A stretch of 26,205 nucleotides of DNA from 2-12-FULL-41-17 sp964562855 (GCA_964562855.1 CAZLVB010000010.1:1-26205); one strand, 5' to 3'. Numbered from the stretch's first letter, positions 1 through 6,259 are shown. The notes: generated by a model from the letters alone, not told the origin. Program-made: numbers and translations.

Positions 1-1095
1 ATATCGGCTAACGTAAATATATTCCCCAAACCCTTGGCCATTTTTTCTCCTTCTACCAGAAGATGTTCTCCCTCCAGCCAAAAGTTAACAAACTTTTGCC
101 CTGTTGCCGCCTCGCTTTGTGCAATTTCGTTTTCGTGGTGCGGAAAAAGTAAATCAACACCGCCAGTGTGGATGTCGATCGTTCGAAATTTGTCAAAATT
201 TCGCCCTGAGCGAGCGGAGCGAGTCGAAGGGTCGCCCAAGTACCTCATACTCATTGCCGAACATTCGATATGCCACCCCGGCCGGCCTTTTCCAAACGGT
301 GCCTCCCAGCTAGGCTCAAGTCCCGGACTTGAGCGGGGGTATTTCCACAACGCAAAATCGCTCCAGCTCTCTTTGTCGTATTCATCGGAATCTATCCTTG
401 CTCCTTTTTTCAGTTCCCTTCTGTCCAAACCAGAAAGCTTGCCATAATCTTTGAACTTCTCTACGGAAAAATAAACTCCATCTTCGGCTTTATAGGCAAA
501 TCCCTTGTCTAGAAGAGTTGATATTAACTTGATCATCGAATCAATGTTTTCTGTAGCTTTCGGATAAACATCAGCCTTTTTGATATTCAATTTTTCTAAA
601 TCCCCAAAAAACCCTTTCGTATATTTTTCCCCCAACTCCCTAAACCCTAAACCCTGATCCCTAGCCCCTTTTATTATTTTGTCATCGATATCGGTTATAT
701 TCATCACGTGTTTGACTTTGTAGCCGTTAAACTCCAAAACCCGGCGCAGGATATCTTCAAATACAAACGTGCGCCAGTTGCCGACATGCACATAGTCATA
801 AACCGTCGGCCCACAGGTATAAAGACCAACGACATCGCTAATCGGTTTACNNNNNNNNNNNNNNNNNNNNNNNNNNNNNNNNNNNNNNNNNNNNNNNNNN
901 NNNNNNNNNNNNNNNNNNNNNNNNNNNNNNNNNNNNNNNNNNNNNNNNNNCCTGAGAATTTTCGAAGGGTTTACCCTGAGAATTTTCGAAGGGTTTACCC
1001 TGAGAATTTTCGAAGGGTTTACCCTGAGATCTGCTTGGCAGATCGAAGGGCTTAAATTCTTCGATTTTTCTGGAAAGAAAATTATAAAGACGCAT
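1..1095 (-). CDS. cysS: Cysteinyl-tRNA synthetase, partial, interrupted by an assembly gap
   Basis: Class I aminoacyl-tRNA synthetase that charges tRNA-Cys. The minus strand starts with ATG at 1095 and reads MRLYNFLSRKIEEFKP, the usual CysRS opening. After the repeat and the N gap it resumes in a coherent frame: YTCGPTVYDYVHVGN (zinc cysteine and HIGH-type motif HVGN), NITDIDDKIIKGA, GRPGWHIECSAMS, GGVDLLFPHHENEIAQSEA, and EGEKMAKGLGN, a KMSKS variant. It leaves the window before the C-terminal anticodon-binding part. The repeats at 951-1050 add in-frame residues between EEFKP and ISDVVGLYTCGP, which are adjacent in ordinary CysRS. A second palindrome at 204-231 adds about ten residues (PSTRSARSGRN) after RYLGD. 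The start overlaps the end of the Fic gene by 14 bp, so the two are probably cotranscribed. Identity is certain; the length across the gap is unknown. Confidence 0.93.
204..231. repeat. CCCTGAG...CGAAGGG palindrome inside cysS
   Basis: A 28-bp interrupted palindrome with ends CCCTGAG and CGAAGGG and an inner GAGCGAGCGGAGCGAG stretch that can extend the hairpin. It is read in frame by cysS as an extra surface-loop-like segment. The same end motifs occur at 951-1050, 15021-15060, 15799-15817, 23672-23691 and 25417-25436, so this is a dispersed REP-like family. Confidence 0.8.
851..950. other. Scaffold gap of exactly 100 N
   Basis: One hundred consecutive N, a conventional placeholder for a gap of unknown size. 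The left flank ends GGTTTAC and the right flank begins CCTGAG, which is the junction between two copies of the adjacent 24-bp tandem repeat. The gap most probably hides more copies that the assembler could not resolve. Confidence 0.95.
951..1050. repeat. In-frame tandem array of a 24-bp palindromic unit in cysS
   Basis: Three identical 24-bp units (951-974, 975-998, 999-1022), each containing CCTGAG, AATTTTCGAAGGG and TTTAC, are followed by a variant (1023-1050) with a longer hairpin, GATCTGC facing GCAGATC. Twenty-four bases are eight codons, so on the minus strand each unit encodes GKPFENSQ without disturbing the CysRS frame. Confidence 0.9.
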
Positions 1096-1813
1096 TACCA
1101 GCCTTTAATCTCTTAAGGTACGCTTCTAAACCTAGTATCTCTTCTCTGTATTTTCTGCTTAGTGCTACAAGAGCGGGATCTTCCGCCTTCTTAGCTCTAA
1201 ATTCTCTCTCATGATATGTGTTAATTAAAGACTTCGCTAAAAAAGATTCAAAGTCAGCAATATTATGGCTGCCATTATCTACAGCCTCTAAGTATGCACT
1301 TCTTCCGGCAAATCTCCAGTCTGGAAGCGCCATCCCAAATCTTCTAAGAACATATTGTGCCACCCCTCTTGCAACACGTCCGTTACCATCTGTAAAGGGA
1401 TGTATGTACACTACTCCATGAGCCTTTGCAGCACATCTAATAACTGGACCTATTTCACCAAAGCGAGTCTCTGTAGCTTCGAATAAATCATCCATCTCCC
1501 TGCCGTATTCTCTCATTTTTCTAGGAACAACCGTATAATCTGAAGGTTCAAAACTCGCCCCTATCAATATAGAATTAACCTCTCTGTACCCGAAAACATT
1601 ATGCCCAAAAGGTTTAAATATTTCGGTGAATAACTGCTTTGCAAGTCCTTCAAAGTCGGGGTTTTCTGCAAGTAAGACTTTGGTTTCTACAAGCCTGACC
1701 ATATTACTCGTTCCTTGTAACTCGAGTCTATCTTTCTCTGTTAAGGAGTTCTGATCTCTCCATTCTGGTGATACTTGAGGCTTATTTTCCAATTCAAGGG
1801 GCAGATCTGACAT
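1082..1813 (-). CDS. Fic/DOC-family protein (probable AMP transferase)
   Basis: The 243-residue protein has a full Fic motif, HPFTDGNGRVAR, at about residues 138-149. The histidine is catalytic, the DGNG loop binds the phosphates and the arginine positions the nucleotide. Fic enzymes transfer AMP or related groups from nucleotides to hydroxyl groups of target proteins; some are toxins, others regulators. The usual autoinhibitory motif ([S/T]xxxE[G/N]) was not found in the N-terminal or C-terminal helices, so any inhibitor may be a separate protein. The 70-residue gene immediately upstream, five bases away, is the obvious candidate. The 3' end overlaps the cysS start by 14 bp. The C-terminal third is rich in charged helices. 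The target is unknown. Confidence 0.85.
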   Translation of the reverse strand: MSDLPLELENKPQVSPEWRDQNSLTEKDRLELQGTSNMVRLVETKVLLAENPDFEGLAKQLFTEIFKPFGHNVFGYREVNSILIGASFEPSDYTVVPRKMREYGREMDDLFEATETRFGEIGPVIRCAAKAHGVVYIHPFTDGNGRVARGVAQYVLRRFGMALPDWRFAGRSAYLEAVDNGSHNIADFESFLAKSLINTYHEREFRAKKAEDPALVALSRKYREEILGLEAYLKRLKAGNASL

Positions 1814-1818
1814 AATAA

Positions 1819-2031
1819 TTAGATGTTTCCAGAATCGTTAATGTTTTTTGAGACCATTTTTAAGTTATTTAACGCTTCTAGGATATCTTCTCTTCTAAGC
1901 TCCGGACGTTCCAGCAAAAAATTATCAAGTACCGATTTATTTAGTTCTGCCGCAGCCAACTCTCTTTCGAAATTCTGCTGTTTTGAGGCATTATTATTTT
2001 CTTTCATAGAAACAGGTTTGATTTTTACCAT
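1819..2031 (-). CDS. Small unknown protein upstream of Fic, possible antitoxin
   Basis: The 70-residue, mostly charged and helical product has a polar N-terminal third (MVKIKPVSMKENNN) and a helical segment ending in REDILEALNNLK. It stops five bases before the Fic start and probably shares its transcript. A small helical protein just ahead of a Fic gene suggests a VbhA-like inhibitor. However, no [S/T]xxxE[G/N] motif is visible, so this is positional inference only. An in-frame ATG at residue 9 (MKENNN) is an alternative start. Upstream lies the last, decayed unit of the hairpin array. Confidence 0.6.
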   Translation of the reverse strand: MVKIKPVSMKENNNASKQQNFERELAAAELNKSVLDNFLLERPELRREDILEALNNLKMVSKNINDSGNI

Positions 2032-2069
2032 ATTTTTACCCTATAGTCAATATTACTCAGCACCATAGT

Positions 2070-2289
2070 TCTTGTAGGCCCGCAGCGCCAGCGAGGACCG
2101 CAAAAAACTATTCTGCGCCATAGTTTTTATAGCCCCGCAGTGAAGAAATTTTGTTAAAATTACTAAACAAAAAATTTCTGAGCGAGGAGCGCAAAGAATT
2201 ATAGTTATTCTGCACCATAATTCTTTTAGATCCGCAGTTCTGCATCCAGAACAAGGATCGCAAAAAACTACTCGGCTCCGTAGTTTTTT
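2070..2289 (-). repeat. Array of alternating hairpins (A-B units)
   Basis: On the minus strand two hairpins alternate. Type A has AT-rich arms around a loop of the form GGNGCNGA: 2262-2271 with 2280-2289, 2193-2202 with 2217-2226, and 2103-2111 with 2120-2128. Arms differ between copies but stay perfectly paired (AAAAAACTAC/GTAGTTTTTT, AAAGAATTAT/ATAATTCTTT, AAAAACTAT/ATAGTTTTT). Type B has a five-base outer stem (GATCC/GGATC at 2229-2259; GCTCC/GGGGC at 2132-2190; GGTCC/GGGCC at 2077-2099, minus-strand order) around a stem-loop of variable sequence. Two of the B stems contain a G-T pair that works only in minus-strand RNA. Each A unit reads KNYGAE-stop in one frame. A related unit lies at 13169-13225. 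Confidence 0.75.
2262..2289 (-). terminator. Stop-codon-spanning hairpin, terminator-like
   Basis: A perfect 10-bp stem AAAAAACTAC/GTAGTTTTTT with an 8-base loop. The stop codon (TAG, 2268-2270) of the upstream gene lies in the distal arm, which ends in six T. The stem is AT rich, so its termination strength is uncertain; it could act on both strands. Confidence 0.5.
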
Positions 2290-2834
2290 ATCTCCGCTCT
2301 GGTTTTAGCAACTGCCGGGTTTTGCAAAAGTTCTTCCTCGTTTTTCTGCATTAAAACCTCAGCTTCTTTTTTCTTTTGCTCCTCTTGAGCCTTTTGTTGT
2401 TGGCGTATCTCTTCGCCTTTTCTTTTCTTGGCCTGGTATTCTTCGTAGACTTTGGCGATTCTTGCATGTAGAGCATCTGCTTCTTGTTTTGAAAATTCCT
2501 CGTCTTTTTTGGCCATTTGGTCAATCTGTTCTTTGTCAAAATCTTCTGCACCGGAAACCTGGGCAGTAACAGACTTACCCATCTTCTTAAGCTCATCCAG
2601 AAAAGAGGTCGGCGCAGGAGCACTTTTAGCTTTTGCGCCAGTTTCTGGCTTTGAACCGAAAATCTGGCTGGTTATGGCCTTGCCAAAACCGTCTACTTGT
2701 TTTACAGCCGTTGATGTTGCCGGGTCCTTTGGTTTTGATCCGGTTACTTGCGAAGTGATACTCTTACCAAGCTTGGAAAACTCGCCCGCAAATCCCGAGG
2801 CAACCTCACCCACTACCGAGTCTGAATCAATCAT
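2268..2834 (-). CDS. Unknown coiled-coil protein with internal repeats
   Basis: A 188-residue protein of unknown function. The N-terminal half carries three degenerate repeats of the form F..LGKSITSQVTGSKP, FGKAITSQIFGSKP and LKKMGKSVTAQVSGAE (roughly residues 19-34, 50-63 and 83-97), joined by Ala/Pro/Thr-rich linkers. The C-terminal half (about 100-170) is a highly charged Glu/Lys/Gln coiled coil. It ends KNYGAE, and these last codons form the first hairpin of the repeat array. There is no signal peptide or membrane segment, so it is probably cytoplasmic. It follows recR on the same strand, about 50 bases away across an AT-rich repeat. It resembles the short low-complexity proteins common in CPR genomes; no function is assigned. 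Confidence 0.7.
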   Translation of the reverse strand: MIDSDSVVGEVASGFAGEFSKLGKSITSQVTGSKPKDPATSTAVKQVDGFGKAITSQIFGSKPETGAKAKSAPAPTSFLDELKKMGKSVTAQVSGAEDFDKEQIDQMAKKDEEFSKQEADALHARIAKVYEEYQAKKRKGEEIRQQQKAQEEQKKKEAEVLMQKNEEELLQNPAVAKTRAEIKNYGAE

Positions 2835-2856
2835 CCTAATTTAATTGTAAGTGAAA

Positions 2857-2888
2857 ATTGTTATATTGTTAAATTGTTATATTGTTTA
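2857..2888. repeat. AT-rich short tandem repeat (ATTGTTAT/ATTGTTAA units)
   Basis: Four ATTGTT units alternate with AT and AA between the recR stop and the next gene. The array reaches into the recR stop codon. It is simple sequence; no function is evident. Confidence 0.7.
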
Positions 2889-3527
2889 ATACTCTTTCCG
2901 TCCTTCAAGGGCACGTCTAACAGTCACCTCGTCGGCGTATTCAAGCTCCGCGCCGATTGGGATTCCCCGCGCTATTCGGGTGATTTTTAAACCAAGAGGT
3001 TTTATTAACCTTTGAATATACATTGCCGTCGCTTCACCTTCCATTGAAGGATTCGTGGCCAGAATCAGCTCGCGAACCTTGTTTTGGGGTTCAACCCCAG
3101 GAGCCTTCGATTGAGCTTTAGGGGTTGAACCCCTAATCCTTGCTAAAAGTTCTCCAATCTTTAACTCTTCCGGTCCGATATTCTCCAAAGGCGCAATTAC
3201 TCCATGTAAAACATGGTAATAGCCATTGAAGCTTCCACTTTTTTCAATCGCCCAGACATCCAGCGGATCCTCAACTACGCAGATTATGCTTTTGTCTCTT
3301 TGGGCGTCAGAACAAACATCACACGGATCAACTTCGGTGATATTCTGGCAGACGGAACAGATTTTAGTCTTTGTTTTGATTTCCCCCGCCGCACTTGCCA
3401 GTTTTTCACTTAATCCATCGGGCGCATGCAAAAGATAATAGGTTAAACGCGCCGCAGTTTTGGGACCAATTCCAGGCAATGCCTCAAACGCCTCGATTAA
3501 AGAAGCAACACTTTTAGGCACTTTCAT
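2886..3527 (-). CDS. recR: Recombination mediator protein RecR
   Basis: RecR works with RecO (and RecF) to load RecA at gaps and stalled forks. The order of domains is canonical: helix-hairpin-helix (LPGIGPKTAARL, about 18-28), a four-cysteine zinc site (C57, C60, C69, C72), a Toprim domain starting at VVEDPLD (about 84-90) and continuing through LILATNPSMEGEATAMY, then the C-terminal Walker-like region IARGIPIGAELEYAD. At 213 residues it is slightly longer than usual (about 200). The excess is residues 132-150 (GSTPKAQSKAPGVEPQNK), encoded by two GGGGTT(C/G)AACCCC palindromes inserted in the Toprim domain. It lies downstream of ybaB, a classic pairing. Confidence 0.96.
   Translation of the reverse strand: MKVPKSVASLIEAFEALPGIGPKTAARLTYYLLHAPDGLSEKLASAAGEIKTKTKICSVCQNITEVDPCDVCSDAQRDKSIICVVEDPLDVWAIEKSGSFNGYYHVLHGVIAPLENIGPEELKIGELLARIRGSTPKAQSKAPGVEPQNKVRELILATNPSMEGEATAMYIQRLIKPLGLKITRIARGIPIGAELEYADEVTVRRALEGRKEY
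3086..3133. repeat. Paired GGGGTT-N-AACCCC palindromes inside recR
   Basis: GGGGTTCAACCCC (3086-3098) and GGGGTTGAACCCC (3121-3133) are each near-perfect palindromes differing only at the central base, separated by 22 bp. Together they add about 18 in-frame residues to RecR. The family is distinct from the CCCTGAG elements. Confidence 0.8.
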
Positions 3528-3566
3528 TTACAAAAAGTATATCAGGAGATTGAAAAGAATTGTATC

Positions 3567-3863
3567 TTAACTTCCACCGCCGCCGCCGAACATCCCTTTT
3601 AAGCCTTCCATTCCAACCATACCCTGCATCTTTTTGGCGGCTTGTTTCTGGCTTTCCTTTACTGCTTCATTAACGGCTTCACGAATGTCCTCGTCGCTTT
3701 TACCGTTTGACTCAATCGAAACAAATCTTTGGGCCAATGTCACCTTTACCAAAACTCCGTGCTTCTCGACTTCTACAATTTCTTCATCGAGCGCCCGCTG
3801 AATACGCATAGCCTCATCGCGCATGCGCTTAAGCTCTTTTAACTGTTGAAGTTTATCGAACAT
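3567..3863 (-). CDS. ybaB: YbaB/EbfC-family nucleoid-associated protein
   Basis: A 98-residue DNA-binding protein of the YbaB/EbfC family, which forms dimers and binds DNA. The sequence starts MFDKLQQLKELKRMRDEAMRI, a helical dimerisation segment. The central strand region (VEVEKHGVLVKVTLAQRFVSIE) matches the family fold, and a helix (DIREAVNEAVKESQKQAAKKM) precedes a Gly-rich tail (GMFGGGGGS). It is divergent from hpf with 61 bases between starts and is followed on the same strand by recR. The family often sits between dnaX and recR; here dnaX is 3.7 kb away, so that cluster has been split. Confidence 0.92.
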   Translation of the reverse strand: MFDKLQQLKELKRMRDEAMRIQRALDEEIVEVEKHGVLVKVTLAQRFVSIESNGKSDEDIREAVNEAVKESQKQAAKKMQGMVGMEGLKGMFGGGGGS

Positions 3864-3885
3864 ATTCCAAAAAGATTACTAGGTT

Positions 3886-3920
3886 TTGCAAGAAAAATCA
3901 ACAAGAGGATATAATATAAT
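3886..3920 (+). promoter_or_regulatory. Promoter of hpf, probably giving a leaderless mRNA
   Basis: TTGCAA (3886-3891), an 18-base spacer, and TATAAT (3910-3915), immediately followed by a second overlapping TATAAT (3915-3920). The start codon is at 3925, so transcription would begin at or next to the ATG. No Shine-Dalgarno sequence fits between. Confidence 0.55.
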
Positions 3921-3924
3921 TCCG

Positions 3925-4278
3925 ATGAGTTTCTCGATATCTGGCCTACATCTTGAAAGCAACCCCAAACTAAAAGCCTATGCCGACAAAAAAATTAAAA
4001 AACTCCTTCGATACCACTCGCAAATTACCGACGTCAAAGTCAGACTTTTATCGGAAAAATCTCACAGAGGTCGAGAGCAGGATTATTATTGCGAAATTAC
4101 CATTCATGTCCCCGGCAGAATTTTGGAAATTGTCGATTCCGAACGGGCTATGGATAAGGCCATCGACAAAGCCGTGGAACGCATGAAGCGAGCCTTAATT
4201 AAACACAAAGAAAAAGCAATTTCCAAACAGCATCGAGAGGGTGTATTTAACAAAATCCTCTCAAGATTTAAAAAGTAA
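3925..4278 (+). CDS. hpf: Ribosome hibernation promoting factor (short HPF/RaiA type)
   Basis: Ribosome-associated inhibitor that binds the 30S decoding region in resting cells. The N-terminal domain shows the family pattern ISGLHLESNPKLKAYADKKIKKLLRY, then EKSHRGREQDYYCEITIHVPG and ERAMDKAIDKAVERMKRALIKHKEK. The 117-residue length and short basic tail mark the short form, without the dimerising C-terminal domain. The start is placed at 3925 (MSFSISGLHLE) rather than 39 bases upstream, because family homology begins there and the promoter's TATAAT boxes overlap the longer version. Its stop abuts the stop of the convergent nucleotidyltransferase gene with no bases between. Confidence 0.92.
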   Translation: MSFSISGLHLESNPKLKAYADKKIKKLLRYHSQITDVKVRLLSEKSHRGREQDYYCEITIHVPGRILEIVDSERAMDKAIDKAVERMKRALIKHKEKAISKQHREGVFNKILSRFKK

Positions 4279-4701
4279 CTACCGGAAATCTACGGAGTTT
4301 TTTTTGACAATTGTTGATTTTGCCCGATCCATTTTGTGCGGCTTGAGTCTGGCAACCTTCGTCTTTGTCAGTCCGACACGATCAAGACCCACTCTCACTT
4401 CTTCTTCATCCGCCCATTGGTCATAGCCAAGACAAATAACCATAGGGGCAAAGTTTTTAATGTGTGCGTAAAAATCCGTTTCGGACCCTAAGACCGCCTC
4501 GTCGACCAAACGACACGCACGAACAAGCTCTAGTCTTTCTTTCTGCGAAAAAAGCGGTTTTTTGCCTTTTATTCTTTCTACGTTCTTATCTGTCCCAACG
4601 GAAACTATTAAATAATCACCGTATATTTTTGCCTGCTTAAAAAAATCCAGGTGTCCCGGGTGAAGTCCGTCAAAAGCGCCAAAACACATTACCTTAATCA
4701 T
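4279..4701 (-). CDS. Cytidylyltransferase-fold nucleotidyltransferase (FAD synthase / RibL-like)
   Basis: A 140-residue HxGH-class nucleotidyltransferase. It shows the signature GAFDGLHPGH (residues 8-17), the phosphate-binding region KPLFSQKERLELV, and the C-terminal RAKSTIVKK (S129/T130). Enzymes of this size transfer AMP or CMP to small phosphorylated substrates. The pattern resembles archaeal-type FAD synthase (RibL) and also glycerol-3-phosphate cytidylyltransferase; sequence alone does not choose between them. The upstream region is a tandem CTAATT repeat running right up to the ATG, with no clear Shine-Dalgarno sequence. The gene converges on hpf with abutting stop codons and no terminator between. 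Confidence 0.85.
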   Translation of the reverse strand: MIKVMCFGAFDGLHPGHLDFFKQAKIYGDYLIVSVGTDKNVERIKGKKPLFSQKERLELVRACRLVDEAVLGSETDFYAHIKNFAPMVICLGYDQWADEEEVRVGLDRVGLTKTKVARLKPHKMDRAKSTIVKKNSVDFR

Positions 4702-4738
4702 AATTTCTAATTAACCTAATTTCTAATTGACCTAAAAA
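4702..4738 (+). repeat. Left AT-rich repeat flanking the four-helix-bundle gene
   Basis: Built from units of the form NNCTAATT (TTTCTAATT, AACCTAATT, TTCTAATT, GACCTAA). The right flank at 5122-5160 carries the same kinds of unit in the opposite orientation. Confidence 0.65.
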
Positions 4739-4757
4739 ATGACTAAATAACGAAAAT

Positions 4758-5120
4758 TTATTTTACCTTCTTGTAAATGGAATTGAAAATTAAATTGAGT
4801 TCTTTTGCTTCCCTCCATAGAGGTTCTGCATCATCTTTTAAGTCTGGGACAGCCACTACAATCATTCTTATAAAATGTTTAGCTTCTCTAGTTTCCTTTT
4901 TACAAATACCGATTTTGTGTTTAAAATCAGCCTTACTTTCAGCGTCATCTGCCTCGCAGTAGTTGGCACCAACGCTTGTCCCACATTTTACAAGTTGAGT
5001 AATTAATGGAACAGTAATTGGTCCTCGAGGTATTTTCTTACAGAAATTAATTATTGCTTCTCCGAATTTAGCAGTTCTCTCTTCAAGATCATACTTTTTG
5101 CCATTTTTACCTTGCGGCAT
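4758..5120 (-). CDS. Four helix bundle protein (S23 / rRNA intervening-sequence protein family)
   Basis: A 120-residue all-helical protein with the family landmarks: YDLEERTAKFGEAIINFCKKIP at the N-terminus, then LITQLVKCGTSVGANYCEADDAESKADF, and KHKIGICKKETREAKHFIRMI. The family was first seen as an ORF inside 23S rRNA intervening sequences and is related to the Avd accessory protein of diversity-generating retroelements. Here it stands alone, with no rRNA or reverse transcriptase near. It is flanked on both sides by inverted CTAATT-type repeats, which suggests that gene and flanks travel as a unit. Its function here is unknown; it may bind nucleic acid. Confidence 0.88.
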   Translation of the reverse strand: MPQGKNGKKYDLEERTAKFGEAIINFCKKIPRGPITVPLITQLVKCGTSVGANYCEADDAESKADFKHKIGICKKETREAKHFIRMIVVAVPDLKDDAEPLWREAKELNLIFNSIYKKVK

Positions 5121-5121
5121 T

Positions 5122-5160
5122 ATTTAGAAATTAGAATAATTAGATCAATTAGGTCAATTT
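5122..5160 (-). repeat. Right AT-rich repeat flanking the four-helix-bundle gene
   Basis: On the minus strand the units are GACCTAATT, GATCTAATT, ATTCTAATT and TCTAAAT, the same motif as 4702-4738 but inverted. The array ends two bases before the start codon at 5118-5120. Confidence 0.65.
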
Positions 5161-5708
5161 TAAAAGCTTCCTTCCAAAACGCGCTCCTCAGGTAAATTGT
5201 CCTTAGTTCGCTCCAGCGTCACCAGAATACTTCTGTAAGAAGAATACTTATCGGTACTTCTCAGTCTCAGGCTCCACGAAGTTTTAGACCCACTCATATA
5301 ATCTATAGGGATCATACTGTCTCCGTCGGATAACCAAACTTGGTAAGTGGTATTTTTGGGATCGGGCAAAGTTGCGTTGACTGACAAAATATAAGTACCA
5401 CCGCCGAAAGATCTGGAGGCTGTGCCAAAAGCCTCTCCCCCATATTTAACGTCCTTTAAGGTTGTAGTCTTCTTAGTCAAAGCCATACCTCCATCGCTTA
5501 CACTTCCTCCCTCCACCGTAACCGGTGTGAGGTTTCTTGGAGGATCTCTCAACACCAAATCCTGCCCACCACCGACTGGCAAATTGAGTTTTGATCCAAG
5601 AAAAAAAAGAACCCCACCGACAACGACAGCCAGAATAATCAATCTAAAAGCTCTAGGTATACCGGATATTTTTGACAACAAATAGCTCAAATTAGCCAAA
5701 TCACGCAT
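5160..5708 (-). CDS. Membrane-anchored protein with an RskA-like (anti-sigma-K) C-terminal domain
   Basis: The 182-residue protein has a short cytoplasmic N-terminus, one membrane helix at about 21-38 (FRLIILAVVVGGVLFFLG), and an extracytoplasmic domain. The C-terminal domain matches the anti-sigma-K factor RskA C-terminal pattern: GGTYILSVNATLPDPKNTTYQVWLSDGD, then a Ser/Trp-rich strand and RSILVTLERTKDNLPEERVLEGSF. No zinc anti-sigma domain is seen at the N-terminus and no sigma factor gene is adjacent, so an anti-sigma role is not supported here. More likely it is an exported beta-sandwich of unknown function. Spacing from its neighbours suggests its own transcript or one shared with the membrane gene upstream. 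Confidence 0.7.
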   Translation of the reverse strand: MRDLANLSYLLSKISGIPRAFRLIILAVVVGGVLFFLGSKLNLPVGGGQDLVLRDPPRNLTPVTVEGGSVSDGGMALTKKTTTLKDVKYGGEAFGTASRSFGGGTYILSVNATLPDPKNTTYQVWLSDGDSMIPIDYMSGSKTSWSLRLRSTDKYSSYRSILVTLERTKDNLPEERVLEGSF

Positions 5709-5745
5709 GTAAAAAAGCTTACCACAAATGATTAGCGGGGTAAAA

Positions 5746-6099
5746 CTAGTGAGATTTTAACCTGGAATTTTCCCAAATGATACCAAGAATAAAAGGGATT
5801 AAAAGTATTAAAGGATACAAAATCCAGTTTCTGAAATCCGAGAAATAATACTCCAGATCCGAATAATAAGGACCTATTATTTCCAAGAAATTTAAACCGG
5901 CGATTACAAAAAACCAGAAGAGTGAAACTAAAAGACCATTTTGAAGCGTTCTCTGCGTATTTCTAAAGTAAAAAACTGTTGTCCAAAAAACAGCAATCGG
6001 CAAAACCAAATAGTACCACGGCAGAACCACAAAACCGCTAATCAAAAAAGATATCAGCCAAATTAAAACACAGTACCAGGCGGTACGCCAGCCAGACAC
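5746..6099 (-). CDS. Small integral membrane protein, unknown function
   Basis: A 117-residue, strongly hydrophobic protein with about four membrane helices: WYCVLIWLISFLISGFVVLP, YLVLPIAVFWTTVFYF, GLLVSLFWFFVIAGLNFL and WILYPLILLIPFILGIIW. The start is GTG at 6099, supported by an AGGAGG Shine-Dalgarno sequence eight bases upstream. There is no recognisable catalytic motif. Confidence 0.75.
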   Translation of the reverse strand: MSGWRTAWYCVLIWLISFLISGFVVLPWYYLVLPIAVFWTTVFYFRNTQRTLQNGLLVSLFWFFVIAGLNFLEIIGPYYSDLEYYFSDFRNWILYPLILLIPFILGIIWENSRLKSH

Positions 6100-6259
6100 T
6101 TAAAATGCCTCCTTCTGCAAATTAAAATTTTAGGGTTCAAAAATTTTTTTTACTTTCCTAGCCGGAAGGTTCTTTCCAAATTTTTGGAGTCTAATCGTTT
6201 CAATAATTACGACTTTTATGAAAGTTTGTCAATATGGCAAACAGTGATTTGTGGGAAAA
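6100..6259. other. Intergenic stretch with a short hairpin and an isolated -35-like box
   Basis: Contains a TCCAAATTTTTGGA hairpin, another around CTTTCC/GGAAGG, and a perfect TTGACA on the minus strand (6227-6232), but no convincing -10 at the right distance. No small gene or RNA was recognised. Confidence 0.4.

Noticed and set aside
34..447. 137-codon open frame on the plus strand
   Set aside because: Antisense of cysS, whose minus-strand translation shows clear CysRS motifs throughout.
633..666. Telomere-like CCCTAAACCC repeat as a chromosome or plasmid end
   Set aside because: It lies inside a well-conserved part of cysS with no length change to the protein, in the middle of a continuous gene.
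951..1050. Tandem repeats next to a gap, considered as a CRISPR array
   Set aside because: The units are 24 bp and directly adjacent with no spacers, and they are read in frame by cysS. No cas genes are near.
2103..2226. Separate tiny genes ending in KNYGAE
   Set aside because: There are no starts or Shine-Dalgarno sequences, and one copy has an in-frame stop just before KNYGAE; the codons follow from the conserved hairpin loop.
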